Source: Armatimonadota bacterium
GTDB lineage: Bacteria; Sysuimicrobiota; Sysuimicrobiia; Sysuimicrobiales; Humicultoraceae
NCBI GenBank assembly: GCA_031459715.1
Contig: JAVKIA010000006.1
Span: forward strand, 1-64,000
Direction: 5' to 3'
Length of the DNA stretch: 64,000 nt
Shown: piece by piece, positions 52,672-61,524 of the stretch
Position numbering within the stretch: position 1 is the stretch's first letter
Layout of the letters: each line of letters starts with the position of its first letter
Made by a program: the position numbers and the translations under genes
Notes under the pieces: model-generated
What the model saw: only the letters and a program-made list of their open reading frames with translations
Told to the model about the DNA's origin: nothing
Database searches by the model: none

Positions 52672-52803
52672 CTCTCCCCACTGTCCCCGTGACGCATCGA
52701 TGCGAGGCCCGGAGAGCCTGGCATCCCCACCGGCTGGAGCAAACCCGAGGCGAGGATCCCGCGAGGCGAGAGAGGATGGGTATGCACACGGCTGAATCGT
52801 AGG

Positions 52804-53835
52804 CTACGCCCCGCGGCGGGCGGCGGCGACGGCGGCGTCGATGGCGGCGTAGTCAAGGGGAGCGGCGGCCCGCACCGCATCCGGCCGCCCGGCCAGCCAG
52901 CGCACCGTCGCCTCCAGGGCCGCCTCCGGGGAGACCACGTCGGTGTAACCCAGCTCTGCCCGCAGCCGCGTCGTGTCCAGCAGCAGGTGGGGCTGGATAT
53001 GATAGGGGTCGATGCAGTAGGGCAGCGCCTGCGATGGGCGGTGAGGGGGGAGCAGACCCTCCGGTAAGTCGATGACCTCCCAGCGGTGGTCGAGGATGGC
53101 CGCCACCGCGTCGATGATCTGGCGGACGGTGAACTGGCCGGTATCCGCGGCGTTGCACACCCGTTCGTGCACCGGCGGCGCCTCCACCGCCAGAGCCACG
53201 GCGTGCGCCATGTTTTCCAGGTACCCGCGGCTGAAGAGGGCCTGCCCCCCGTTGGGGGCGATGACCACGGGCCGCCGGTCCAGGACCTGACGGACGTAGT
53301 ACCACTCCCGGGGCGTGGTGTCTCCAGGTCCATACAGCGCCGGGTAGCGCAGGATGGTCAGGCGCACGCCACAAGAGGCCGCGGCGCGGCGCGCCGCTTC
53401 CTCCACCAGCACCTTGTCGTACCCGGCTTCCCGTCCGTACAGGTGGCGGACCGTGGCAGGGGGCGCGTCCTCGGCGATGGGCAGGGGGTGAGGATAGGGA
53501 CGGTGGAACCACGCCGCCTCATAGGCGGCGTAGACATCGTAGCTGCTGATCACCACGTAGTGGGCGATCCGGCCGCCGAGGTGGCGCATCACCGACTCCA
53601 CGTCCGTGTCGTTGATGGCGATCATGTCTACCACCGTCTCCACCTCCAGGGGCTCCACGGCCGCAGCGAAGGCCGCGGGGTCCCGCCGGTCGGCGAGCAC
53701 CTCCCGGACCTGCGGAGGCAGCGGGGCGCGGTGAGTGCCGCGGTGCAGGCAGGTCACCCGGTAGCCGGCCCGGGCCAGGGCCCGCAGCAGATGCGGACCG
53801 GACCGTCTGGTCCCGCCGATGACCAGGACGTTCAT
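52804..53835 (-). CDS. NAD-dependent epimerase/dehydratase (extended SDR)
   Basis: A 343-residue Rossmann-fold enzyme. ATG 53835 overlaps the PrpD-like stop (ATGA). NVLVIGGTRRSGPHLLRALA gives the GxxGxxG-type NAD loop in a variant form (GGTRRSG). YVVISSYDVYAAYEAAWFHR supplies Ser and Tyr-side features, and YGREAGYDKVLVEEAARR provides the Tyr-xxx-Lys catalytic pair (YDKVL: Tyr then Lys two residues on, so the spacing is altered). LRYPALYGPGD follows. It may act on a sugar nucleotide or a reduced intermediate. It is the last gene of the operon from 63090. Confidence 0.8.
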   Translation of the reverse strand: MNVLVIGGTRRSGPHLLRALARAGYRVTCLHRGTHRAPLPPQVREVLADRRDPAAFAAAVEPLEVETVVDMIAINDTDVESVMRHLGGRIAHYVVISSYDVYAAYEAAWFHRPYPHPLPIAEDAPPATVRHLYGREAGYDKVLVEEAARRAAASCGVRLTILRYPALYGPGDTTPREWYYVRQVLDRRPVVIAPNGGQALFSRGYLENMAHAVALAVEAPPVHERVCNAADTGQFTVRQIIDAVAAILDHRWEVIDLPEGLLPPHRPSQALPYCIDPYHIQPHLLLDTTRLRAELGYTDVVSPEAALEATVRWLAGRPDAVRAAAPLDYAAIDAAVAAARRGA

Positions 53836-55235
53836 CCGAGATCCGCGGCCAGGAGAGAGGTGAGCCCTCCTATGTGAGGCAGGGCCTCCAGGGTATGCAC
53901 GGCCTCCCGCAGGCGGCTCACTCCCTTCCGACTGAGCGCCCGTCCCGCCAGGGTGGTGAACTTCTCCTCCACCTCCTCCACGGTCAGAGGGTTCCCCGGA
54001 TCGCCGCGAGGAGATCTCACCCCGGCGGTGAGGCGCCTTCCGTCCCGCAGCACGACTTCCACCTCCGCCGGCCAGGGGGGTTGGCTGAGGGACCGGCGCC
54101 GGTGCAGCTCGTTGTAGGCCGCGGTGGCCCGCACCCGCACCCTGGGCAGAAGGTCGGCGATCCGCGGGTCCTGCAGCTTGGCCGCCCACGCCGTGGGCAG
54201 GTCTGTCTTCCCCTCCACCAGGGCTACGGCCAACTGGTAGGGGTGGCTGAAGATGGCATTGACGTGAGAGCGGATGTGGTAGCAGGTCCGGGCGGCGGAC
54301 GAGCTGTTGGTGGTGACGGTGACGCTCTCCACCTCCGCAGGGTCCACCCCCTGCGCATGCAGCTTGAGCGCCGCCTCGATGGAGGCGTGCAGGTAACGGC
54401 AGGCCGGGTAGGGCTTCAGGTAGCACTCGGTCATCCGCCACCTCCTTCCCAGGTCCGCCGCCCCCTCCGGGGGCAGGTCTGCCCCCACGAGGCGCAGCAG
54501 GCCCCGTTCCCCTTCCAGGATGTCCACAGAGCCCAGGACGCCCCGCTGCGCCAGCAGCGCGGAGATGACCGCCCGCCTGGCCTCGTGCCCGGGACAGAGG
54601 TCTTTTTCCTGGCCTCCGCTGTGCACGTACTGGGCTCCGGCCAGCTGGAAGGATGCGGCCAGGCCCAGGGCCCCGGCCACCTGGTCCGCGGAGAGGCGCA
54701 GGAGGCGGCCCGCCGCCGCGGCGCCTGCCAGGGCACCGACGACGACGAAGTAGGGCAGGCGCACCGAGCCCGCCTCCACCGCCGCAAACAACGTGGCCGC
54801 CAGGTGGATGTACACCTCGTAGCCCAGCAGGAGGGCCGCCAGCACCTCCCTGCCGGAGGCGCCGCTGCGCTCGCCCACCGCCAGGCAAACGGGCACCAGC
54901 CGGTCATTGATATGTCCGCCCATGAAGTGCCCGTCGCTGAAGTCCAGGAAGTTGGCCAGCACGGCGTTGGCCATGGCCGCCTCCGCGCACGCCACTTTCT
55001 CTCCCGTACCTACCAGTGTGGCCTCGGCGCGGCCGGTGGCCTCGCGGGCGAGCCGGAGCACCCCGTCCACCACCGGATGCCGGGTGGCATACGCCCCCAG
55101 CATGATGCCCAGCGCGTCCAGCAGGTGCAGCTTCACCCGTTCGACCGCCTCAGGGGGGAACGCGTCCACCCTGGCCTGGGTGATGAACTCCGCCAGCTGG
55201 CGGGTGTACCCGGGTACCACGGAGACCTGGCTCAC
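53832..55235 (-). CDS. MmgE/PrpD family protein
   Basis: A 467-residue all-helical protein of the MmgE/PrpD family (2-methylcitrate dehydratase, iminodisuccinate epimerase and immune-responsive gene 1 relatives). GTG 55235 overlaps the dipeptidase stop (GTGA). Features are HLLDALGIMLGAYATRHPVV, NAVLANFLDFSDGHFMGGHI NDR near residue 100, and MTECYLKPYPACRYLHASIE near 275. No methylcitrate synthase gene is present, so propionate breakdown is unlikely. Iminodisuccinate epimerase-type chemistry would fit the amino-compound theme. Substrate unknown. Confidence 0.88.
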   Translation of the reverse strand: MSQVSVVPGYTRQLAEFITQARVDAFPPEAVERVKLHLLDALGIMLGAYATRHPVVDGVLRLAREATGRAEATLVGTGEKVACAEAAMANAVLANFLDFSDGHFMGGHINDRLVPVCLAVGERSGASGREVLAALLLGYEVYIHLAATLFAAVEAGSVRLPYFVVVGALAGAAAAGRLLRLSADQVAGALGLAASFQLAGAQYVHSGGQEKDLCPGHEARRAVISALLAQRGVLGSVDILEGERGLLRLVGADLPPEGAADLGRRWRMTECYLKPYPACRYLHASIEAALKLHAQGVDPAEVESVTVTTNSSSAARTCYHIRSHVNAIFSHPYQLAVALVEGKTDLPTAWAAKLQDPRIADLLPRVRVRATAAYNELHRRRSLSQPPWPAEVEVVLRDGRRLTAGVRSPRGDPGNPLTVEEVEEKFTTLAGRALSRKGVSRLREAVHTLEALPHIGGLTSLLAADLG

Positions 55236-56293
55236 CCCACCACCTCCTCGATCAGCCGCAGGGCGTTGCCGCCGACGATCTTCTCGATCTCCTCGTCCCG
55301 ATATCCCCGGGCCACCAGTCCGCGGATGATGTTCTTCCACTCCAGGGGCGATTCGATGCCGTACATGAAGTTGGCCGCCAGGGTGATACCCATACGCCTG
55401 AACTCCTCGGGCCGCTCCGCCTGCAGCTTGCGGTGCATCGCCACCTGGTCGTGGAAGGTGTTGTCCAGGCCGATGGCCACGTGCTCCACCCCCACCATCC
55501 GGGCCACGTAGTCCACATGGTCCAGCAGGTCGTCGATCCCCTGCTCCGGCTTGCTGGAGAGCTGATTGGGGATGGCCGAGATGCCCACCAGGCCACCTTT
55601 AGCGGCCACGGCGCGGATCTGCTCGTCGGTGATCAGGCGGGCGCACGGCGGGTTGAGGGCGCGAGCCCCGGTGTGGTTGAACAGAACCGGTGCCTCGGAG
55701 GAGGCGATGGCCTCCAGGGATGTCTGGATTCCGCAGTGCGACAGGTCGATGAGCACGCGCGCCGCGTTCAGCCGCCGCACCAGCTCCCGCCCGAAGCGGC
55801 TCAGACCGGTGTCCGTCTCCTCCCCGCAGCCGTCGCCGACAAAGTTGCGGGTGTTGAAGGTGAGCAGCATCATGCGCACGCCCATGCCGTAGAAGAGCTC
55901 CACTCGCTCCAGCTTGCGTCCTACGGCCTGTGGCTCCAGCTGGAACATCACCGCCTGCTGGCCGGCCCGCTTCGCCCGGCGCAGGTCCTCAGCCCGGGTG
56001 GCCACCACCATGCCGGGCTGGCGCGCCACCACGCTCTGGTAGCGGGCCAGCAGCTCCACCGCGTCGGCGAACTCCTCGGAGAGCACCGGTACCGCTTCGA
56101 AGAACCCGGTGACTCCGGTCTGGCGCACCAGGTCGTAGTCAAAGTGGAACTGTAGCGACCCGAAGATGTGAGTGTGCAGGTCGACGGTGACCAGGTCCTG
56201 GAAGAGACGCTCGGCCCGCTGGTGGTCCTCCGCGGGCAGCTTGATCAGCCGTTCCTCCAGCGGAATCCGCAGGTACTCCTCGCGGGTCAGCAT
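55232..56293 (-). CDS. Membrane (renal) dipeptidase family M19
   Basis: A 353-residue zinc dipeptidase-like enzyme, a family often cleaving dipeptides with a D-residue at the C-terminus. ATG 56293 is used; AGGAGGGG lies just before, and GTG 56302 is too close to it. Metal-site segments: VDLHTHIFGSLQFHFD (HxH where classical M19 has HxD), VMFQLEPQAVG (bridging Glu), VLIDLSHCGIQTSLEAI and PVLFNHTGARAL (two His), and HVAIGLDNTFH (Asp). No signal peptide, so it works in the cytoplasm on imported peptides. Confidence 0.87.
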   Translation of the reverse strand: MLTREEYLRIPLEERLIKLPAEDHQRAERLFQDLVTVDLHTHIFGSLQFHFDYDLVRQTGVTGFFEAVPVLSEEFADAVELLARYQSVVARQPGMVVATRAEDLRRAKRAGQQAVMFQLEPQAVGRKLERVELFYGMGVRMMLLTFNTRNFVGDGCGEETDTGLSRFGRELVRRLNAARVLIDLSHCGIQTSLEAIASSEAPVLFNHTGARALNPPCARLITDEQIRAVAAKGGLVGISAIPNQLSSKPEQGIDDLLDHVDYVARMVGVEHVAIGLDNTFHDQVAMHRKLQAERPEEFRRMGITLAANFMYGIESPLEWKNIIRGLVARGYRDEEIEKIVGGNALRLIEEVVG

Positions 56294-56322
56294 GAGCGGC
56301 ACCCCTCCTTTACGCTTTCTGT

Positions 56323-57270
56323 TCAGAGCTCCAGCCTGCCGTCACGTACAATCACCCTCGTGTCCAGCCGCACCGTGGGCTCCCGCATGGCGGCGTCCCG
56401 GTGGGTGCCCTCTGTGATTTCCCCGCCCAGGTGCGTGTTTTGCCCCAAGCCCACGTGGGCCGAGCCGGCCACCCGCTCGTCTTCCACCAGGCGGCCGCAG
56501 TAGCGGGCGAAGGGGTTGGTGCCGATGCCTAGCTCGGCCACCACTCGGGCGCCCGGCGGTTCCACAGCCCACTGCGCCTCCAGCCAGCGGGCGGCCTTGC
56601 CTTCGGAGATGGCGGCCACCCGGCCGGCTTCGACCGTGAGCACCGCCGGTTCTTCGACCAGCCCCAGCCCCTCGATGCTGCCGTCCAGCACCAGCCGCCC
56701 CTCGGCTGACCCCGGGACCGGGGTGACAGCCACCACGCCCGCGGGCAGCCCCGAGGCGGTACCTGGCCGGGTGGCTATTCCGTCCAGGGAGACCACCCGT
56801 CGGCCCTGGATGCGGGCACGGATGTCGGTGCCCGCCGGGGTGGAGATGGTCAGGGTAGCCGCGGTGGCAAACGCGGCGGCCACTGCGCGGGTGACCTCCC
56901 CCAGCCGGGGGTAGTCTGCCTCCGCCGCCCGCAGCAGCATGGCGTCGGTCACCCCGCACAGGGAGAGCAGGCGCGCTCCCGCCGCCAGCGCCTGCCGCCT
57001 CAGGTCGTGGGGGAAGATCCAGGGTGTGCACACAAGGATGGCGTCGGCCCCTTCCAGCGCCGCGCGCACCGCCCGCGGCACCTCTGCCGCGTCCTGCGCC
57101 GGCGGCAGCGCCACAACCACGGGCACAGCTCCCGCCTTCCGCACCGCCTGGACGAACCCGGCGTGCAGGCCCAGCGTCTCCTGGTGATCACGCAGGATGA
57201 GGACCGCCTCCCCGCGGCGGATGGCCAGGCAGTCTGCCACCACCCTGGCGCAGGCTTCCTGGAGCGTCAT
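56323..57270 (-). CDS. M29-family aminopeptidase-like protein (third copy)
   Basis: A 315-residue M29-fold protein. ATG 57270 overlaps the M20 gene before it (ATGA). The N-terminal half is shortened compared with the two 354-residue copies at 38802-40949. The catalytic half is intact: ISTPAGTDIRARIQGRRVVS, VAELGIGTNPFARYCGRLVE, SAHVGLGQNTHLGGEITEGT HRDA, with the His, His and Asp ligands in place. It probably removes N-terminal residues of imported peptides. It shares the operon with M20 and M19 enzymes. Confidence 0.83.
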   Translation of the reverse strand: MTLQEACARVVADCLAIRRGEAVLILRDHQETLGLHAGFVQAVRKAGAVPVVVALPPAQDAAEVPRAVRAALEGADAILVCTPWIFPHDLRRQALAAGARLLSLCGVTDAMLLRAAEADYPRLGEVTRAVAAAFATAATLTISTPAGTDIRARIQGRRVVSLDGIATRPGTASGLPAGVVAVTPVPGSAEGRLVLDGSIEGLGLVEEPAVLTVEAGRVAAISEGKAARWLEAQWAVEPPGARVVAELGIGTNPFARYCGRLVEDERVAGSAHVGLGQNTHLGGEITEGTHRDAAMREPTVRLDTRVIVRDGRLEL

Positions 57271-58469
57271 CCCGCTCCGGCGCGGCGCAGCGCCGCCAGC
57301 GCGTAAACGCGGGCGGCGGCGGCGACGTCCGCCAGGGCCACGTGCTCGTCCACCGCGTGAGCCTGCGCGGTCTCCCCCGGGCCGAAGAGGCAGGCCTCCG
57401 TGATGCCCACGCGGTCCTTCCAGTCGGCGATGTCGCCGAAGGAGACGGCGCCCCCAAGCGGCAGCTCCCGGCCAAGCGCCGCTCTGCCGGCCTCCTGCAG
57501 GGCGCGGACCAGCCCCCCGCCCGCCGGGAATTCGATGGGCTCGCGCCGCTCCGGGAATTCCAGCCGACGCAGCGCAGCGCCGCTGCGGTCGGCCTCTGCC
57601 TGGGCAGCCTCCCGCACCAGTGCCATCACCTCCGCTGTCGTCCGCGGCGGAGCGAAGCGAATATCGAAGACAAGCTCGCAGCGGTCCGGGACGGTGTTGG
57701 TCTTTTGCCCGCCGCGGATCGTCCCCACACTGACGGTGTCCCGGCCGAGCAGGGGATGGTTCTGCCGGGGGAGGGCGTAGACCGCCTTGATGATCCGCAC
57801 GGCCGCCAGGATTGCGTTCACCCCTGCGCCGGACGCGGCGTGGGCACTCTTGCCGGCAACCTCCACCTGTGCCCAGACCCGCCCCCGGCTGGCGCAGCAG
57901 ATGGTCAGATCGTAGGGCTCTCCGCCGACGTACGGCGCGGGGCGGAGGTAACCATGGGTGGCCATGTAGGTCTCCCCGTTGAACCAGCGGGCCTCCGGCG
58001 GATGCCACTCGTCCCCGGCCCAGGCCAGCAGCGCCACCGACCGCACCGGAGCCAGGCCCGCCCGCTTCAGAGCCCGAAGGGCTGCCATCATCGCTGCCAG
58101 GCTGCCCTTGCAGTCCGCCGCCCCCCGCCCGAAGAGCACGCCGTCGGCCACCTCGGCAGCGAAGGGGTGGTGACGCCACAGGTGGAGGTCGTAGGCGGGA
58201 ACGACATCGGTGTGCGCCGAAAAGAGCACGCCCCACTCCGGGCGCTCGCCGGGCAGGAAGGCCAGGACGTTAGGTCGCTCCCACCCCTGGCCGACGTCCC
58301 CGGCCACCTCCACCTGCAGCCCCTGAGCGCACAGCTCCTCGGCGACGAAGGTGGCGATGGGAGCAAGACGGCCCGGTGGGTTGACGCTGGGGATCTGCAC
58401 CAGCCGCCGCAGCAGCCAGAAGAGGTACTCCTCGTCCAAGCAGGCCAGGACGCGGTGAGCAGTCTGCAT
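57267..58469 (-). CDS. M20-family amidohydrolase (tandem paralog 2)
   Basis: A 400-residue ArgE/DapE-like enzyme. ATG 58469 is 9 nt after the stop of its paralog. Metal-site segments: FSAHTDVVPAYDLHLWRHHP, FGRGAADCKGSLAAMMAALR and IVPD-like TNTVPDRCELVFDIRF. The usual adjacent Glu pair (DEE) reads WAGDEWHPPEARWF, so the catalytic Glu appears to be Asp. CCASRGRVWAQVEVAGKSAH replaces the usual dimer-domain entry. The same changes occur in the neighbour, which points to a shared subfamily with a special substrate. Confidence 0.85.
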   Translation of the reverse strand: MQTAHRVLACLDEEYLFWLLRRLVQIPSVNPPGRLAPIATFVAEELCAQGLQVEVAGDVGQGWERPNVLAFLPGERPEWGVLFSAHTDVVPAYDLHLWRHHPFAAEVADGVLFGRGAADCKGSLAAMMAALRALKRAGLAPVRSVALLAWAGDEWHPPEARWFNGETYMATHGYLRPAPYVGGEPYDLTICCASRGRVWAQVEVAGKSAHAASGAGVNAILAAVRIIKAVYALPRQNHPLLGRDTVSVGTIRGGQKTNTVPDRCELVFDIRFAPPRTTAEVMALVREAAQAEADRSGAALRRLEFPERREPIEFPAGGGLVRALQEAGRAALGRELPLGGAVSFGDIADWKDRVGITEACLFGPGETAQAHAVDEHVALADVAAAARVYALAALRRAGAG

Positions 58470-58478
58470 CTCCCGTCC

Positions 58479-59678
58479 CTAGCGGGCCACCCCGCAGTAG
58501 GCGACGACTGCCGCGGCGTAGATGCGGGCGGCCGCGATCAGGTCGGCCACGGCCACGTGCTCGTTGATGGCGTGCGCCTGCGCCGTCTTCCCCGGGCCAA
58601 ACAGGCAGGCCTCCCTCAGTCCCACGGCGTCCTTCCAGTCGGCGATGTCCCCAAACGAGAGCGCCCCGCCCAGGGCCAGCTCGCGCCCCGCGGCCTCGCC
58701 CCCCGCGCGCAGGGCCGCCACCAGCGGCCCGGCATCAGGGAAGTCGATGGGCTCGCGGCGCTCCGTCACCGCCAGCTCGCGAAGCAGGAAGGTCGAGTCC
58801 GCGCGCAGGGCTTCCAAGGCGGCTCGCACCTCCCCCTCAATGTCCCGGGTGCTGCGCGGAGGGCCGAAGCGGATGTCGAAGGTCAGGCGGCAGCTGTCGG
58901 GGACGATGTTGGGCTGGACGCCTCCCTCGATGGTGCCCACGTTGATGGTGTCCCGCCCCAGGACCGGGTGTTCGCGAACTTCGATCCCGTAGACAGCGTC
59001 GATGACCTTCACCCCGTTGAGGATGGCATTGATGCCCTTGCCTGTGGCGGAGTGGGTGGACTCTCCTCCCACCTCGATGCGGAACCAGACCCGTCCCCGG
59101 CTGGCGCAGCAGATGCGCAGGTCGTAGGGCTCGCCGAAGATGCCTGCGTCGGCCCGCAGCCTGCCTGCCTCTGCCAGGTAGGCCAGCCCGTTGAACCAGC
59201 GCGCCTGCGGGGGCCGCCACTCGTCCCCGGCCCAGGCGGCCAGCACTACCTTCCCCGCCAGGGGCACCTTTGACCGGACGACGGCGCGCAGCGCCGCCAT
59301 CATGGCTCCCAGGCTGGCCTTGGTGTCGGCTGCCCCCCGGCCGTAGAGCAGCCCGTCCTCGACGACGGCGGCAAATGGGGGATGACGCCACCGGGTCAGG
59401 TCGGCAGGAGGCACCACGTCGGTGTGCGCGGCCAGCAGCAGGACCGGCGAGCCCTCACCCACGGTGGCCAGCACGTTGGGCCGGGACCAACCCTCGCCGC
59501 TGTCGCCGTCCACCAGGGGAGACAGCCCGTAGCCGGCGAGCTCCCGGGAGACCACCTCGGCAATCTCCGCAAGCTGCAGCGGAGGGGCGACACTGGGGAC
59601 CTGGATCAGCCGGCGGGTGAGGTCCAGGGTGTAATCGTCATCGACCTGCCCCAGGACGTGCCGGATGGCGTCTTCCAT
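58479..59678 (-). CDS. M20-family amidohydrolase (tandem paralog 1)
   Basis: A 399-residue enzyme, clearly a duplicate of the next gene: VNVGTIEGG/VSVGTIRGG, ICCASRGRVW and GDIADWKD segments are shared almost letter for letter. ATG 59678 is preceded by GGAGGGAACGAG. LLAAHTDVVPPADLTRWRHP, YGRGAADTKASLGAMMAALR and AAWAGDEWRPPQARWFNG mark the metal site, again with Asp-Glu instead of Glu-Glu. It lies 11 nt after the permease, so the substrate is likely what the importer brings in: an N-acyl amino acid or peptide. Confidence 0.85.
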   Translation of the reverse strand: MEDAIRHVLGQVDDDYTLDLTRRLIQVPSVAPPLQLAEIAEVVSRELAGYGLSPLVDGDSGEGWSRPNVLATVGEGSPVLLLAAHTDVVPPADLTRWRHPPFAAVVEDGLLYGRGAADTKASLGAMMAALRAVVRSKVPLAGKVVLAAWAGDEWRPPQARWFNGLAYLAEAGRLRADAGIFGEPYDLRICCASRGRVWFRIEVGGESTHSATGKGINAILNGVKVIDAVYGIEVREHPVLGRDTINVGTIEGGVQPNIVPDSCRLTFDIRFGPPRSTRDIEGEVRAALEALRADSTFLLRELAVTERREPIDFPDAGPLVAALRAGGEAAGRELALGGALSFGDIADWKDAVGLREACLFGPGKTAQAHAINEHVAVADLIAAARIYAAAVVAYCGVAR

Positions 59679-59689
59679 CTCGTTCCCTC

Positions 59690-60586
59690 CTACAAACCCA
59701 GGCGCGCGGCCATGCGGGGGTCCAGCGCGTCCCGCAGGCCGTCGCCGAAGAGGTTGAAGCCGAGCACGGTGACGAAGATGGCCAGCCCCGGAAAGGCCGT
59801 GAGGTGGGGCGCCACCCGCAGGTACAGCCGGCCCTTGCTGAGCATTGCCCCCCACTCCGGCGTTGGGGGCTGCGCTCCCAGCCCCAGGAAGCCCAGAGCC
59901 GCTGCGGAGAGGATCGCCGAGGCCACCTGCAGCGTGGACTGGACGATGAGGGGAGAGAGGCAGTTGGGCAGGATGTGCCGCAGGAGGATGCGGGAGTCGT
60001 GTGCGCCCAGGGCGCGGGCGGCTTCCACGTACTGCTGCTCCCGGATGGCCAGCACCAGGCCCCGGACCAGGCGGGCGTACACCGGCATCTGGGCGATGCC
60101 GATGGCAATCATGGCGTTGTAGAGGCTGGGGCCCATCACCGCCACGATGCAGATGGCCAGCAGCACCGGGGGGAAGGAGAGGAGTACGTCCACGAATCGC
60201 ATGCACAGCAGGTCCACCCACCCGCCGCGGTAGGTGCCCAGCGCGCCCAACGCGGTGCCCGCGAGCAGGCCGATGCTCACGGAGACAAAGCCCAGGGTGA
60301 GGGAGATACGTGCACCGTAGAGGACGCGGCTGAGCAGGTCCCGCCCCAGCTCGTCGGTGCCCAGGGGGTGGGCGCGCGAGGGGGGCTGCAGCATCCGGTT
60401 CAGGTCCGCGGCCAGGGGCGGGTGGGGGCTGATGGCCCCGGCGAAGGCGGCGGCGAGTCCCAGGAGGATAAGGATGGCCAGCCCCGCCTTGGCCGCGCGA
60501 TTGCGCAGGAAGGTGCGCAGCGCGCGGTGCTGCGCCCACCTGGCCCGTGGGACCGTGACACCAAGTGCTAGCATCCGGGTAGCCAT
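59690..60586 (-). CDS. ABC transporter permease, DppC/OppC type
   Basis: A 298-residue membrane subunit. ATG 60586 lies 10 nt after the DppB-type gene. HPLGTDELGRDLLSRVLYGA near residue 75, the EAA-like loop YVEAARALGAHDSRILLRHI near 180 and the FNLFGDGLRDALDPRMAARL end are complete. Six helices. It is part of an importer with no ATPase genes in the operon. Confidence 0.92.
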   Translation of the reverse strand: MATRMLALGVTVPRARWAQHRALRTFLRNRAAKAGLAILILLGLAAAFAGAISPHPPLAADLNRMLQPPSRAHPLGTDELGRDLLSRVLYGARISLTLGFVSVSIGLLAGTALGALGTYRGGWVDLLCMRFVDVLLSFPPVLLAICIVAVMGPSLYNAMIAIGIAQMPVYARLVRGLVLAIREQQYVEAARALGAHDSRILLRHILPNCLSPLIVQSTLQVASAILSAAALGFLGLGAQPPTPEWGAMLSKGRLYLRVAPHLTAFPGLAIFVTVLGFNLFGDGLRDALDPRMAARLGL

Positions 60587-60596
60587 CTCCGGGGCC

Positions 60597-61517
60597 TCAT
60601 CCGTAGCGGATGCGGGGGTCGAGGAAGGCGTAGAGCACGTCCACCAGGAGGTTGATCAGGGCAAAGGTGGCGGCGAAGAGCAGGACACTGGCCTGGACAA
60701 TGGGGTAGTCGCGCACCAGGACGGCGTCCACCAGCAGCCGCCCCATCCCCGGCCAGGCGAAGACGCTCTCCACCACCACCGAGCCGCCCAGCAGCGTGCC
60801 GAATTGCAGGCCCACGATGGTCACCACGGGAATAAGGGCGTTCTTCAGCGCGTGCCGGTAGGTGACGGCGACCTCGTCCACCCCTTTGGAGCGAGCGGTG
60901 CGGATGTAGTCCTGGCCCAAGACCTCCAGCATGCTGGAACGGGTCTGCCGGGCGATGATCCCCGCGGCCACCAGGCCCAGGGTGACCGCGGGGAGCACCA
61001 GGTGTCGTGGCGTCCCCATGCCGCTGGCCGGCAGCCACCCCAGGAGGACGCCAAACAGGAAGATGAGCATCAGGCCTGACCAGAACGCCGGCATGGAGAC
61101 GCCCACCAGCGCCAGAACCATGGCGCCGTTGTCCCACCAGGAATACGGCCGCCGTGCGGAAACGACACCCGCCGTCCCCCCGACGACCAGGGCCACAGCC
61201 ATGCTGGCGGCGGCGAGGAGCAGGGTAGCCGGGTACCTCCCGGCTATCTCAGCGGCAACCGGAACCCCGGAGGCCACCGACCGGCCCAGGTCGCCGCGCA
61301 GCAGGTTGGTCAGGAAGACCGCGTACTGCACAGGAAGGGGACGGTCCAGCCCCCAGGCGCGGCGGACCAGGGCGATATCCTCGGCGGTGGCCCACTGGCT
61401 GGCCAGTAGCTCCGCCGGATCGCCGGGGATCAGCCGGATGAGCACGAAGACGATCATGGAGACCCCCAGTAACATGGGCACCATGATCGTCAGCCGACGG
61501 GCCAGGTATCGGTGCAC
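60597..61517 (-). CDS. ABC transporter permease, DppB/OppB type
   Basis: A 306-residue membrane subunit starting at GTG 61517, 7 nt after the binding-protein gene. HRYLARRLTIMVPMLLGVSM is helix 1; RLIPGDPAELLASQWATAED follows. The EAA loop YIRTARSKGVDEVAVTYRHA near residue 210 is very like that of the copy at 18558, and FAWPGMGRLLVDAVLVRDYP is shared with it, so these two ATPase-less importers are close relatives. Six helices expected. Confidence 0.92.
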   Translation of the reverse strand: MHRYLARRLTIMVPMLLGVSMIVFVLIRLIPGDPAELLASQWATAEDIALVRRAWGLDRPLPVQYAVFLTNLLRGDLGRSVASGVPVAAEIAGRYPATLLLAAASMAVALVVGGTAGVVSARRPYSWWDNGAMVLALVGVSMPAFWSGLMLIFLFGVLLGWLPASGMGTPRHLVLPAVTLGLVAAGIIARQTRSSMLEVLGQDYIRTARSKGVDEVAVTYRHALKNALIPVVTIVGLQFGTLLGGSVVVESVFAWPGMGRLLVDAVLVRDYPIVQASVLLFAATFALINLLVDVLYAFLDPRIRYG

Positions 61518-61524
61518 GTCGGTC

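Noticed and set aside
53836-54888. In-frame upstream extension of the epimerase to 694 codons
   Set aside because: The extension is out of frame with, and inside, the MmgE/PrpD gene. The natural start ATG 53835 overlaps the PrpD-like stop.
53832-55235. Methylcitrate-cycle assignment (prpD) for the MmgE/PrpD gene
   Set aside because: No prpB, prpC or propionyl-CoA gene is nearby, and the context is peptide and amide hydrolysis.
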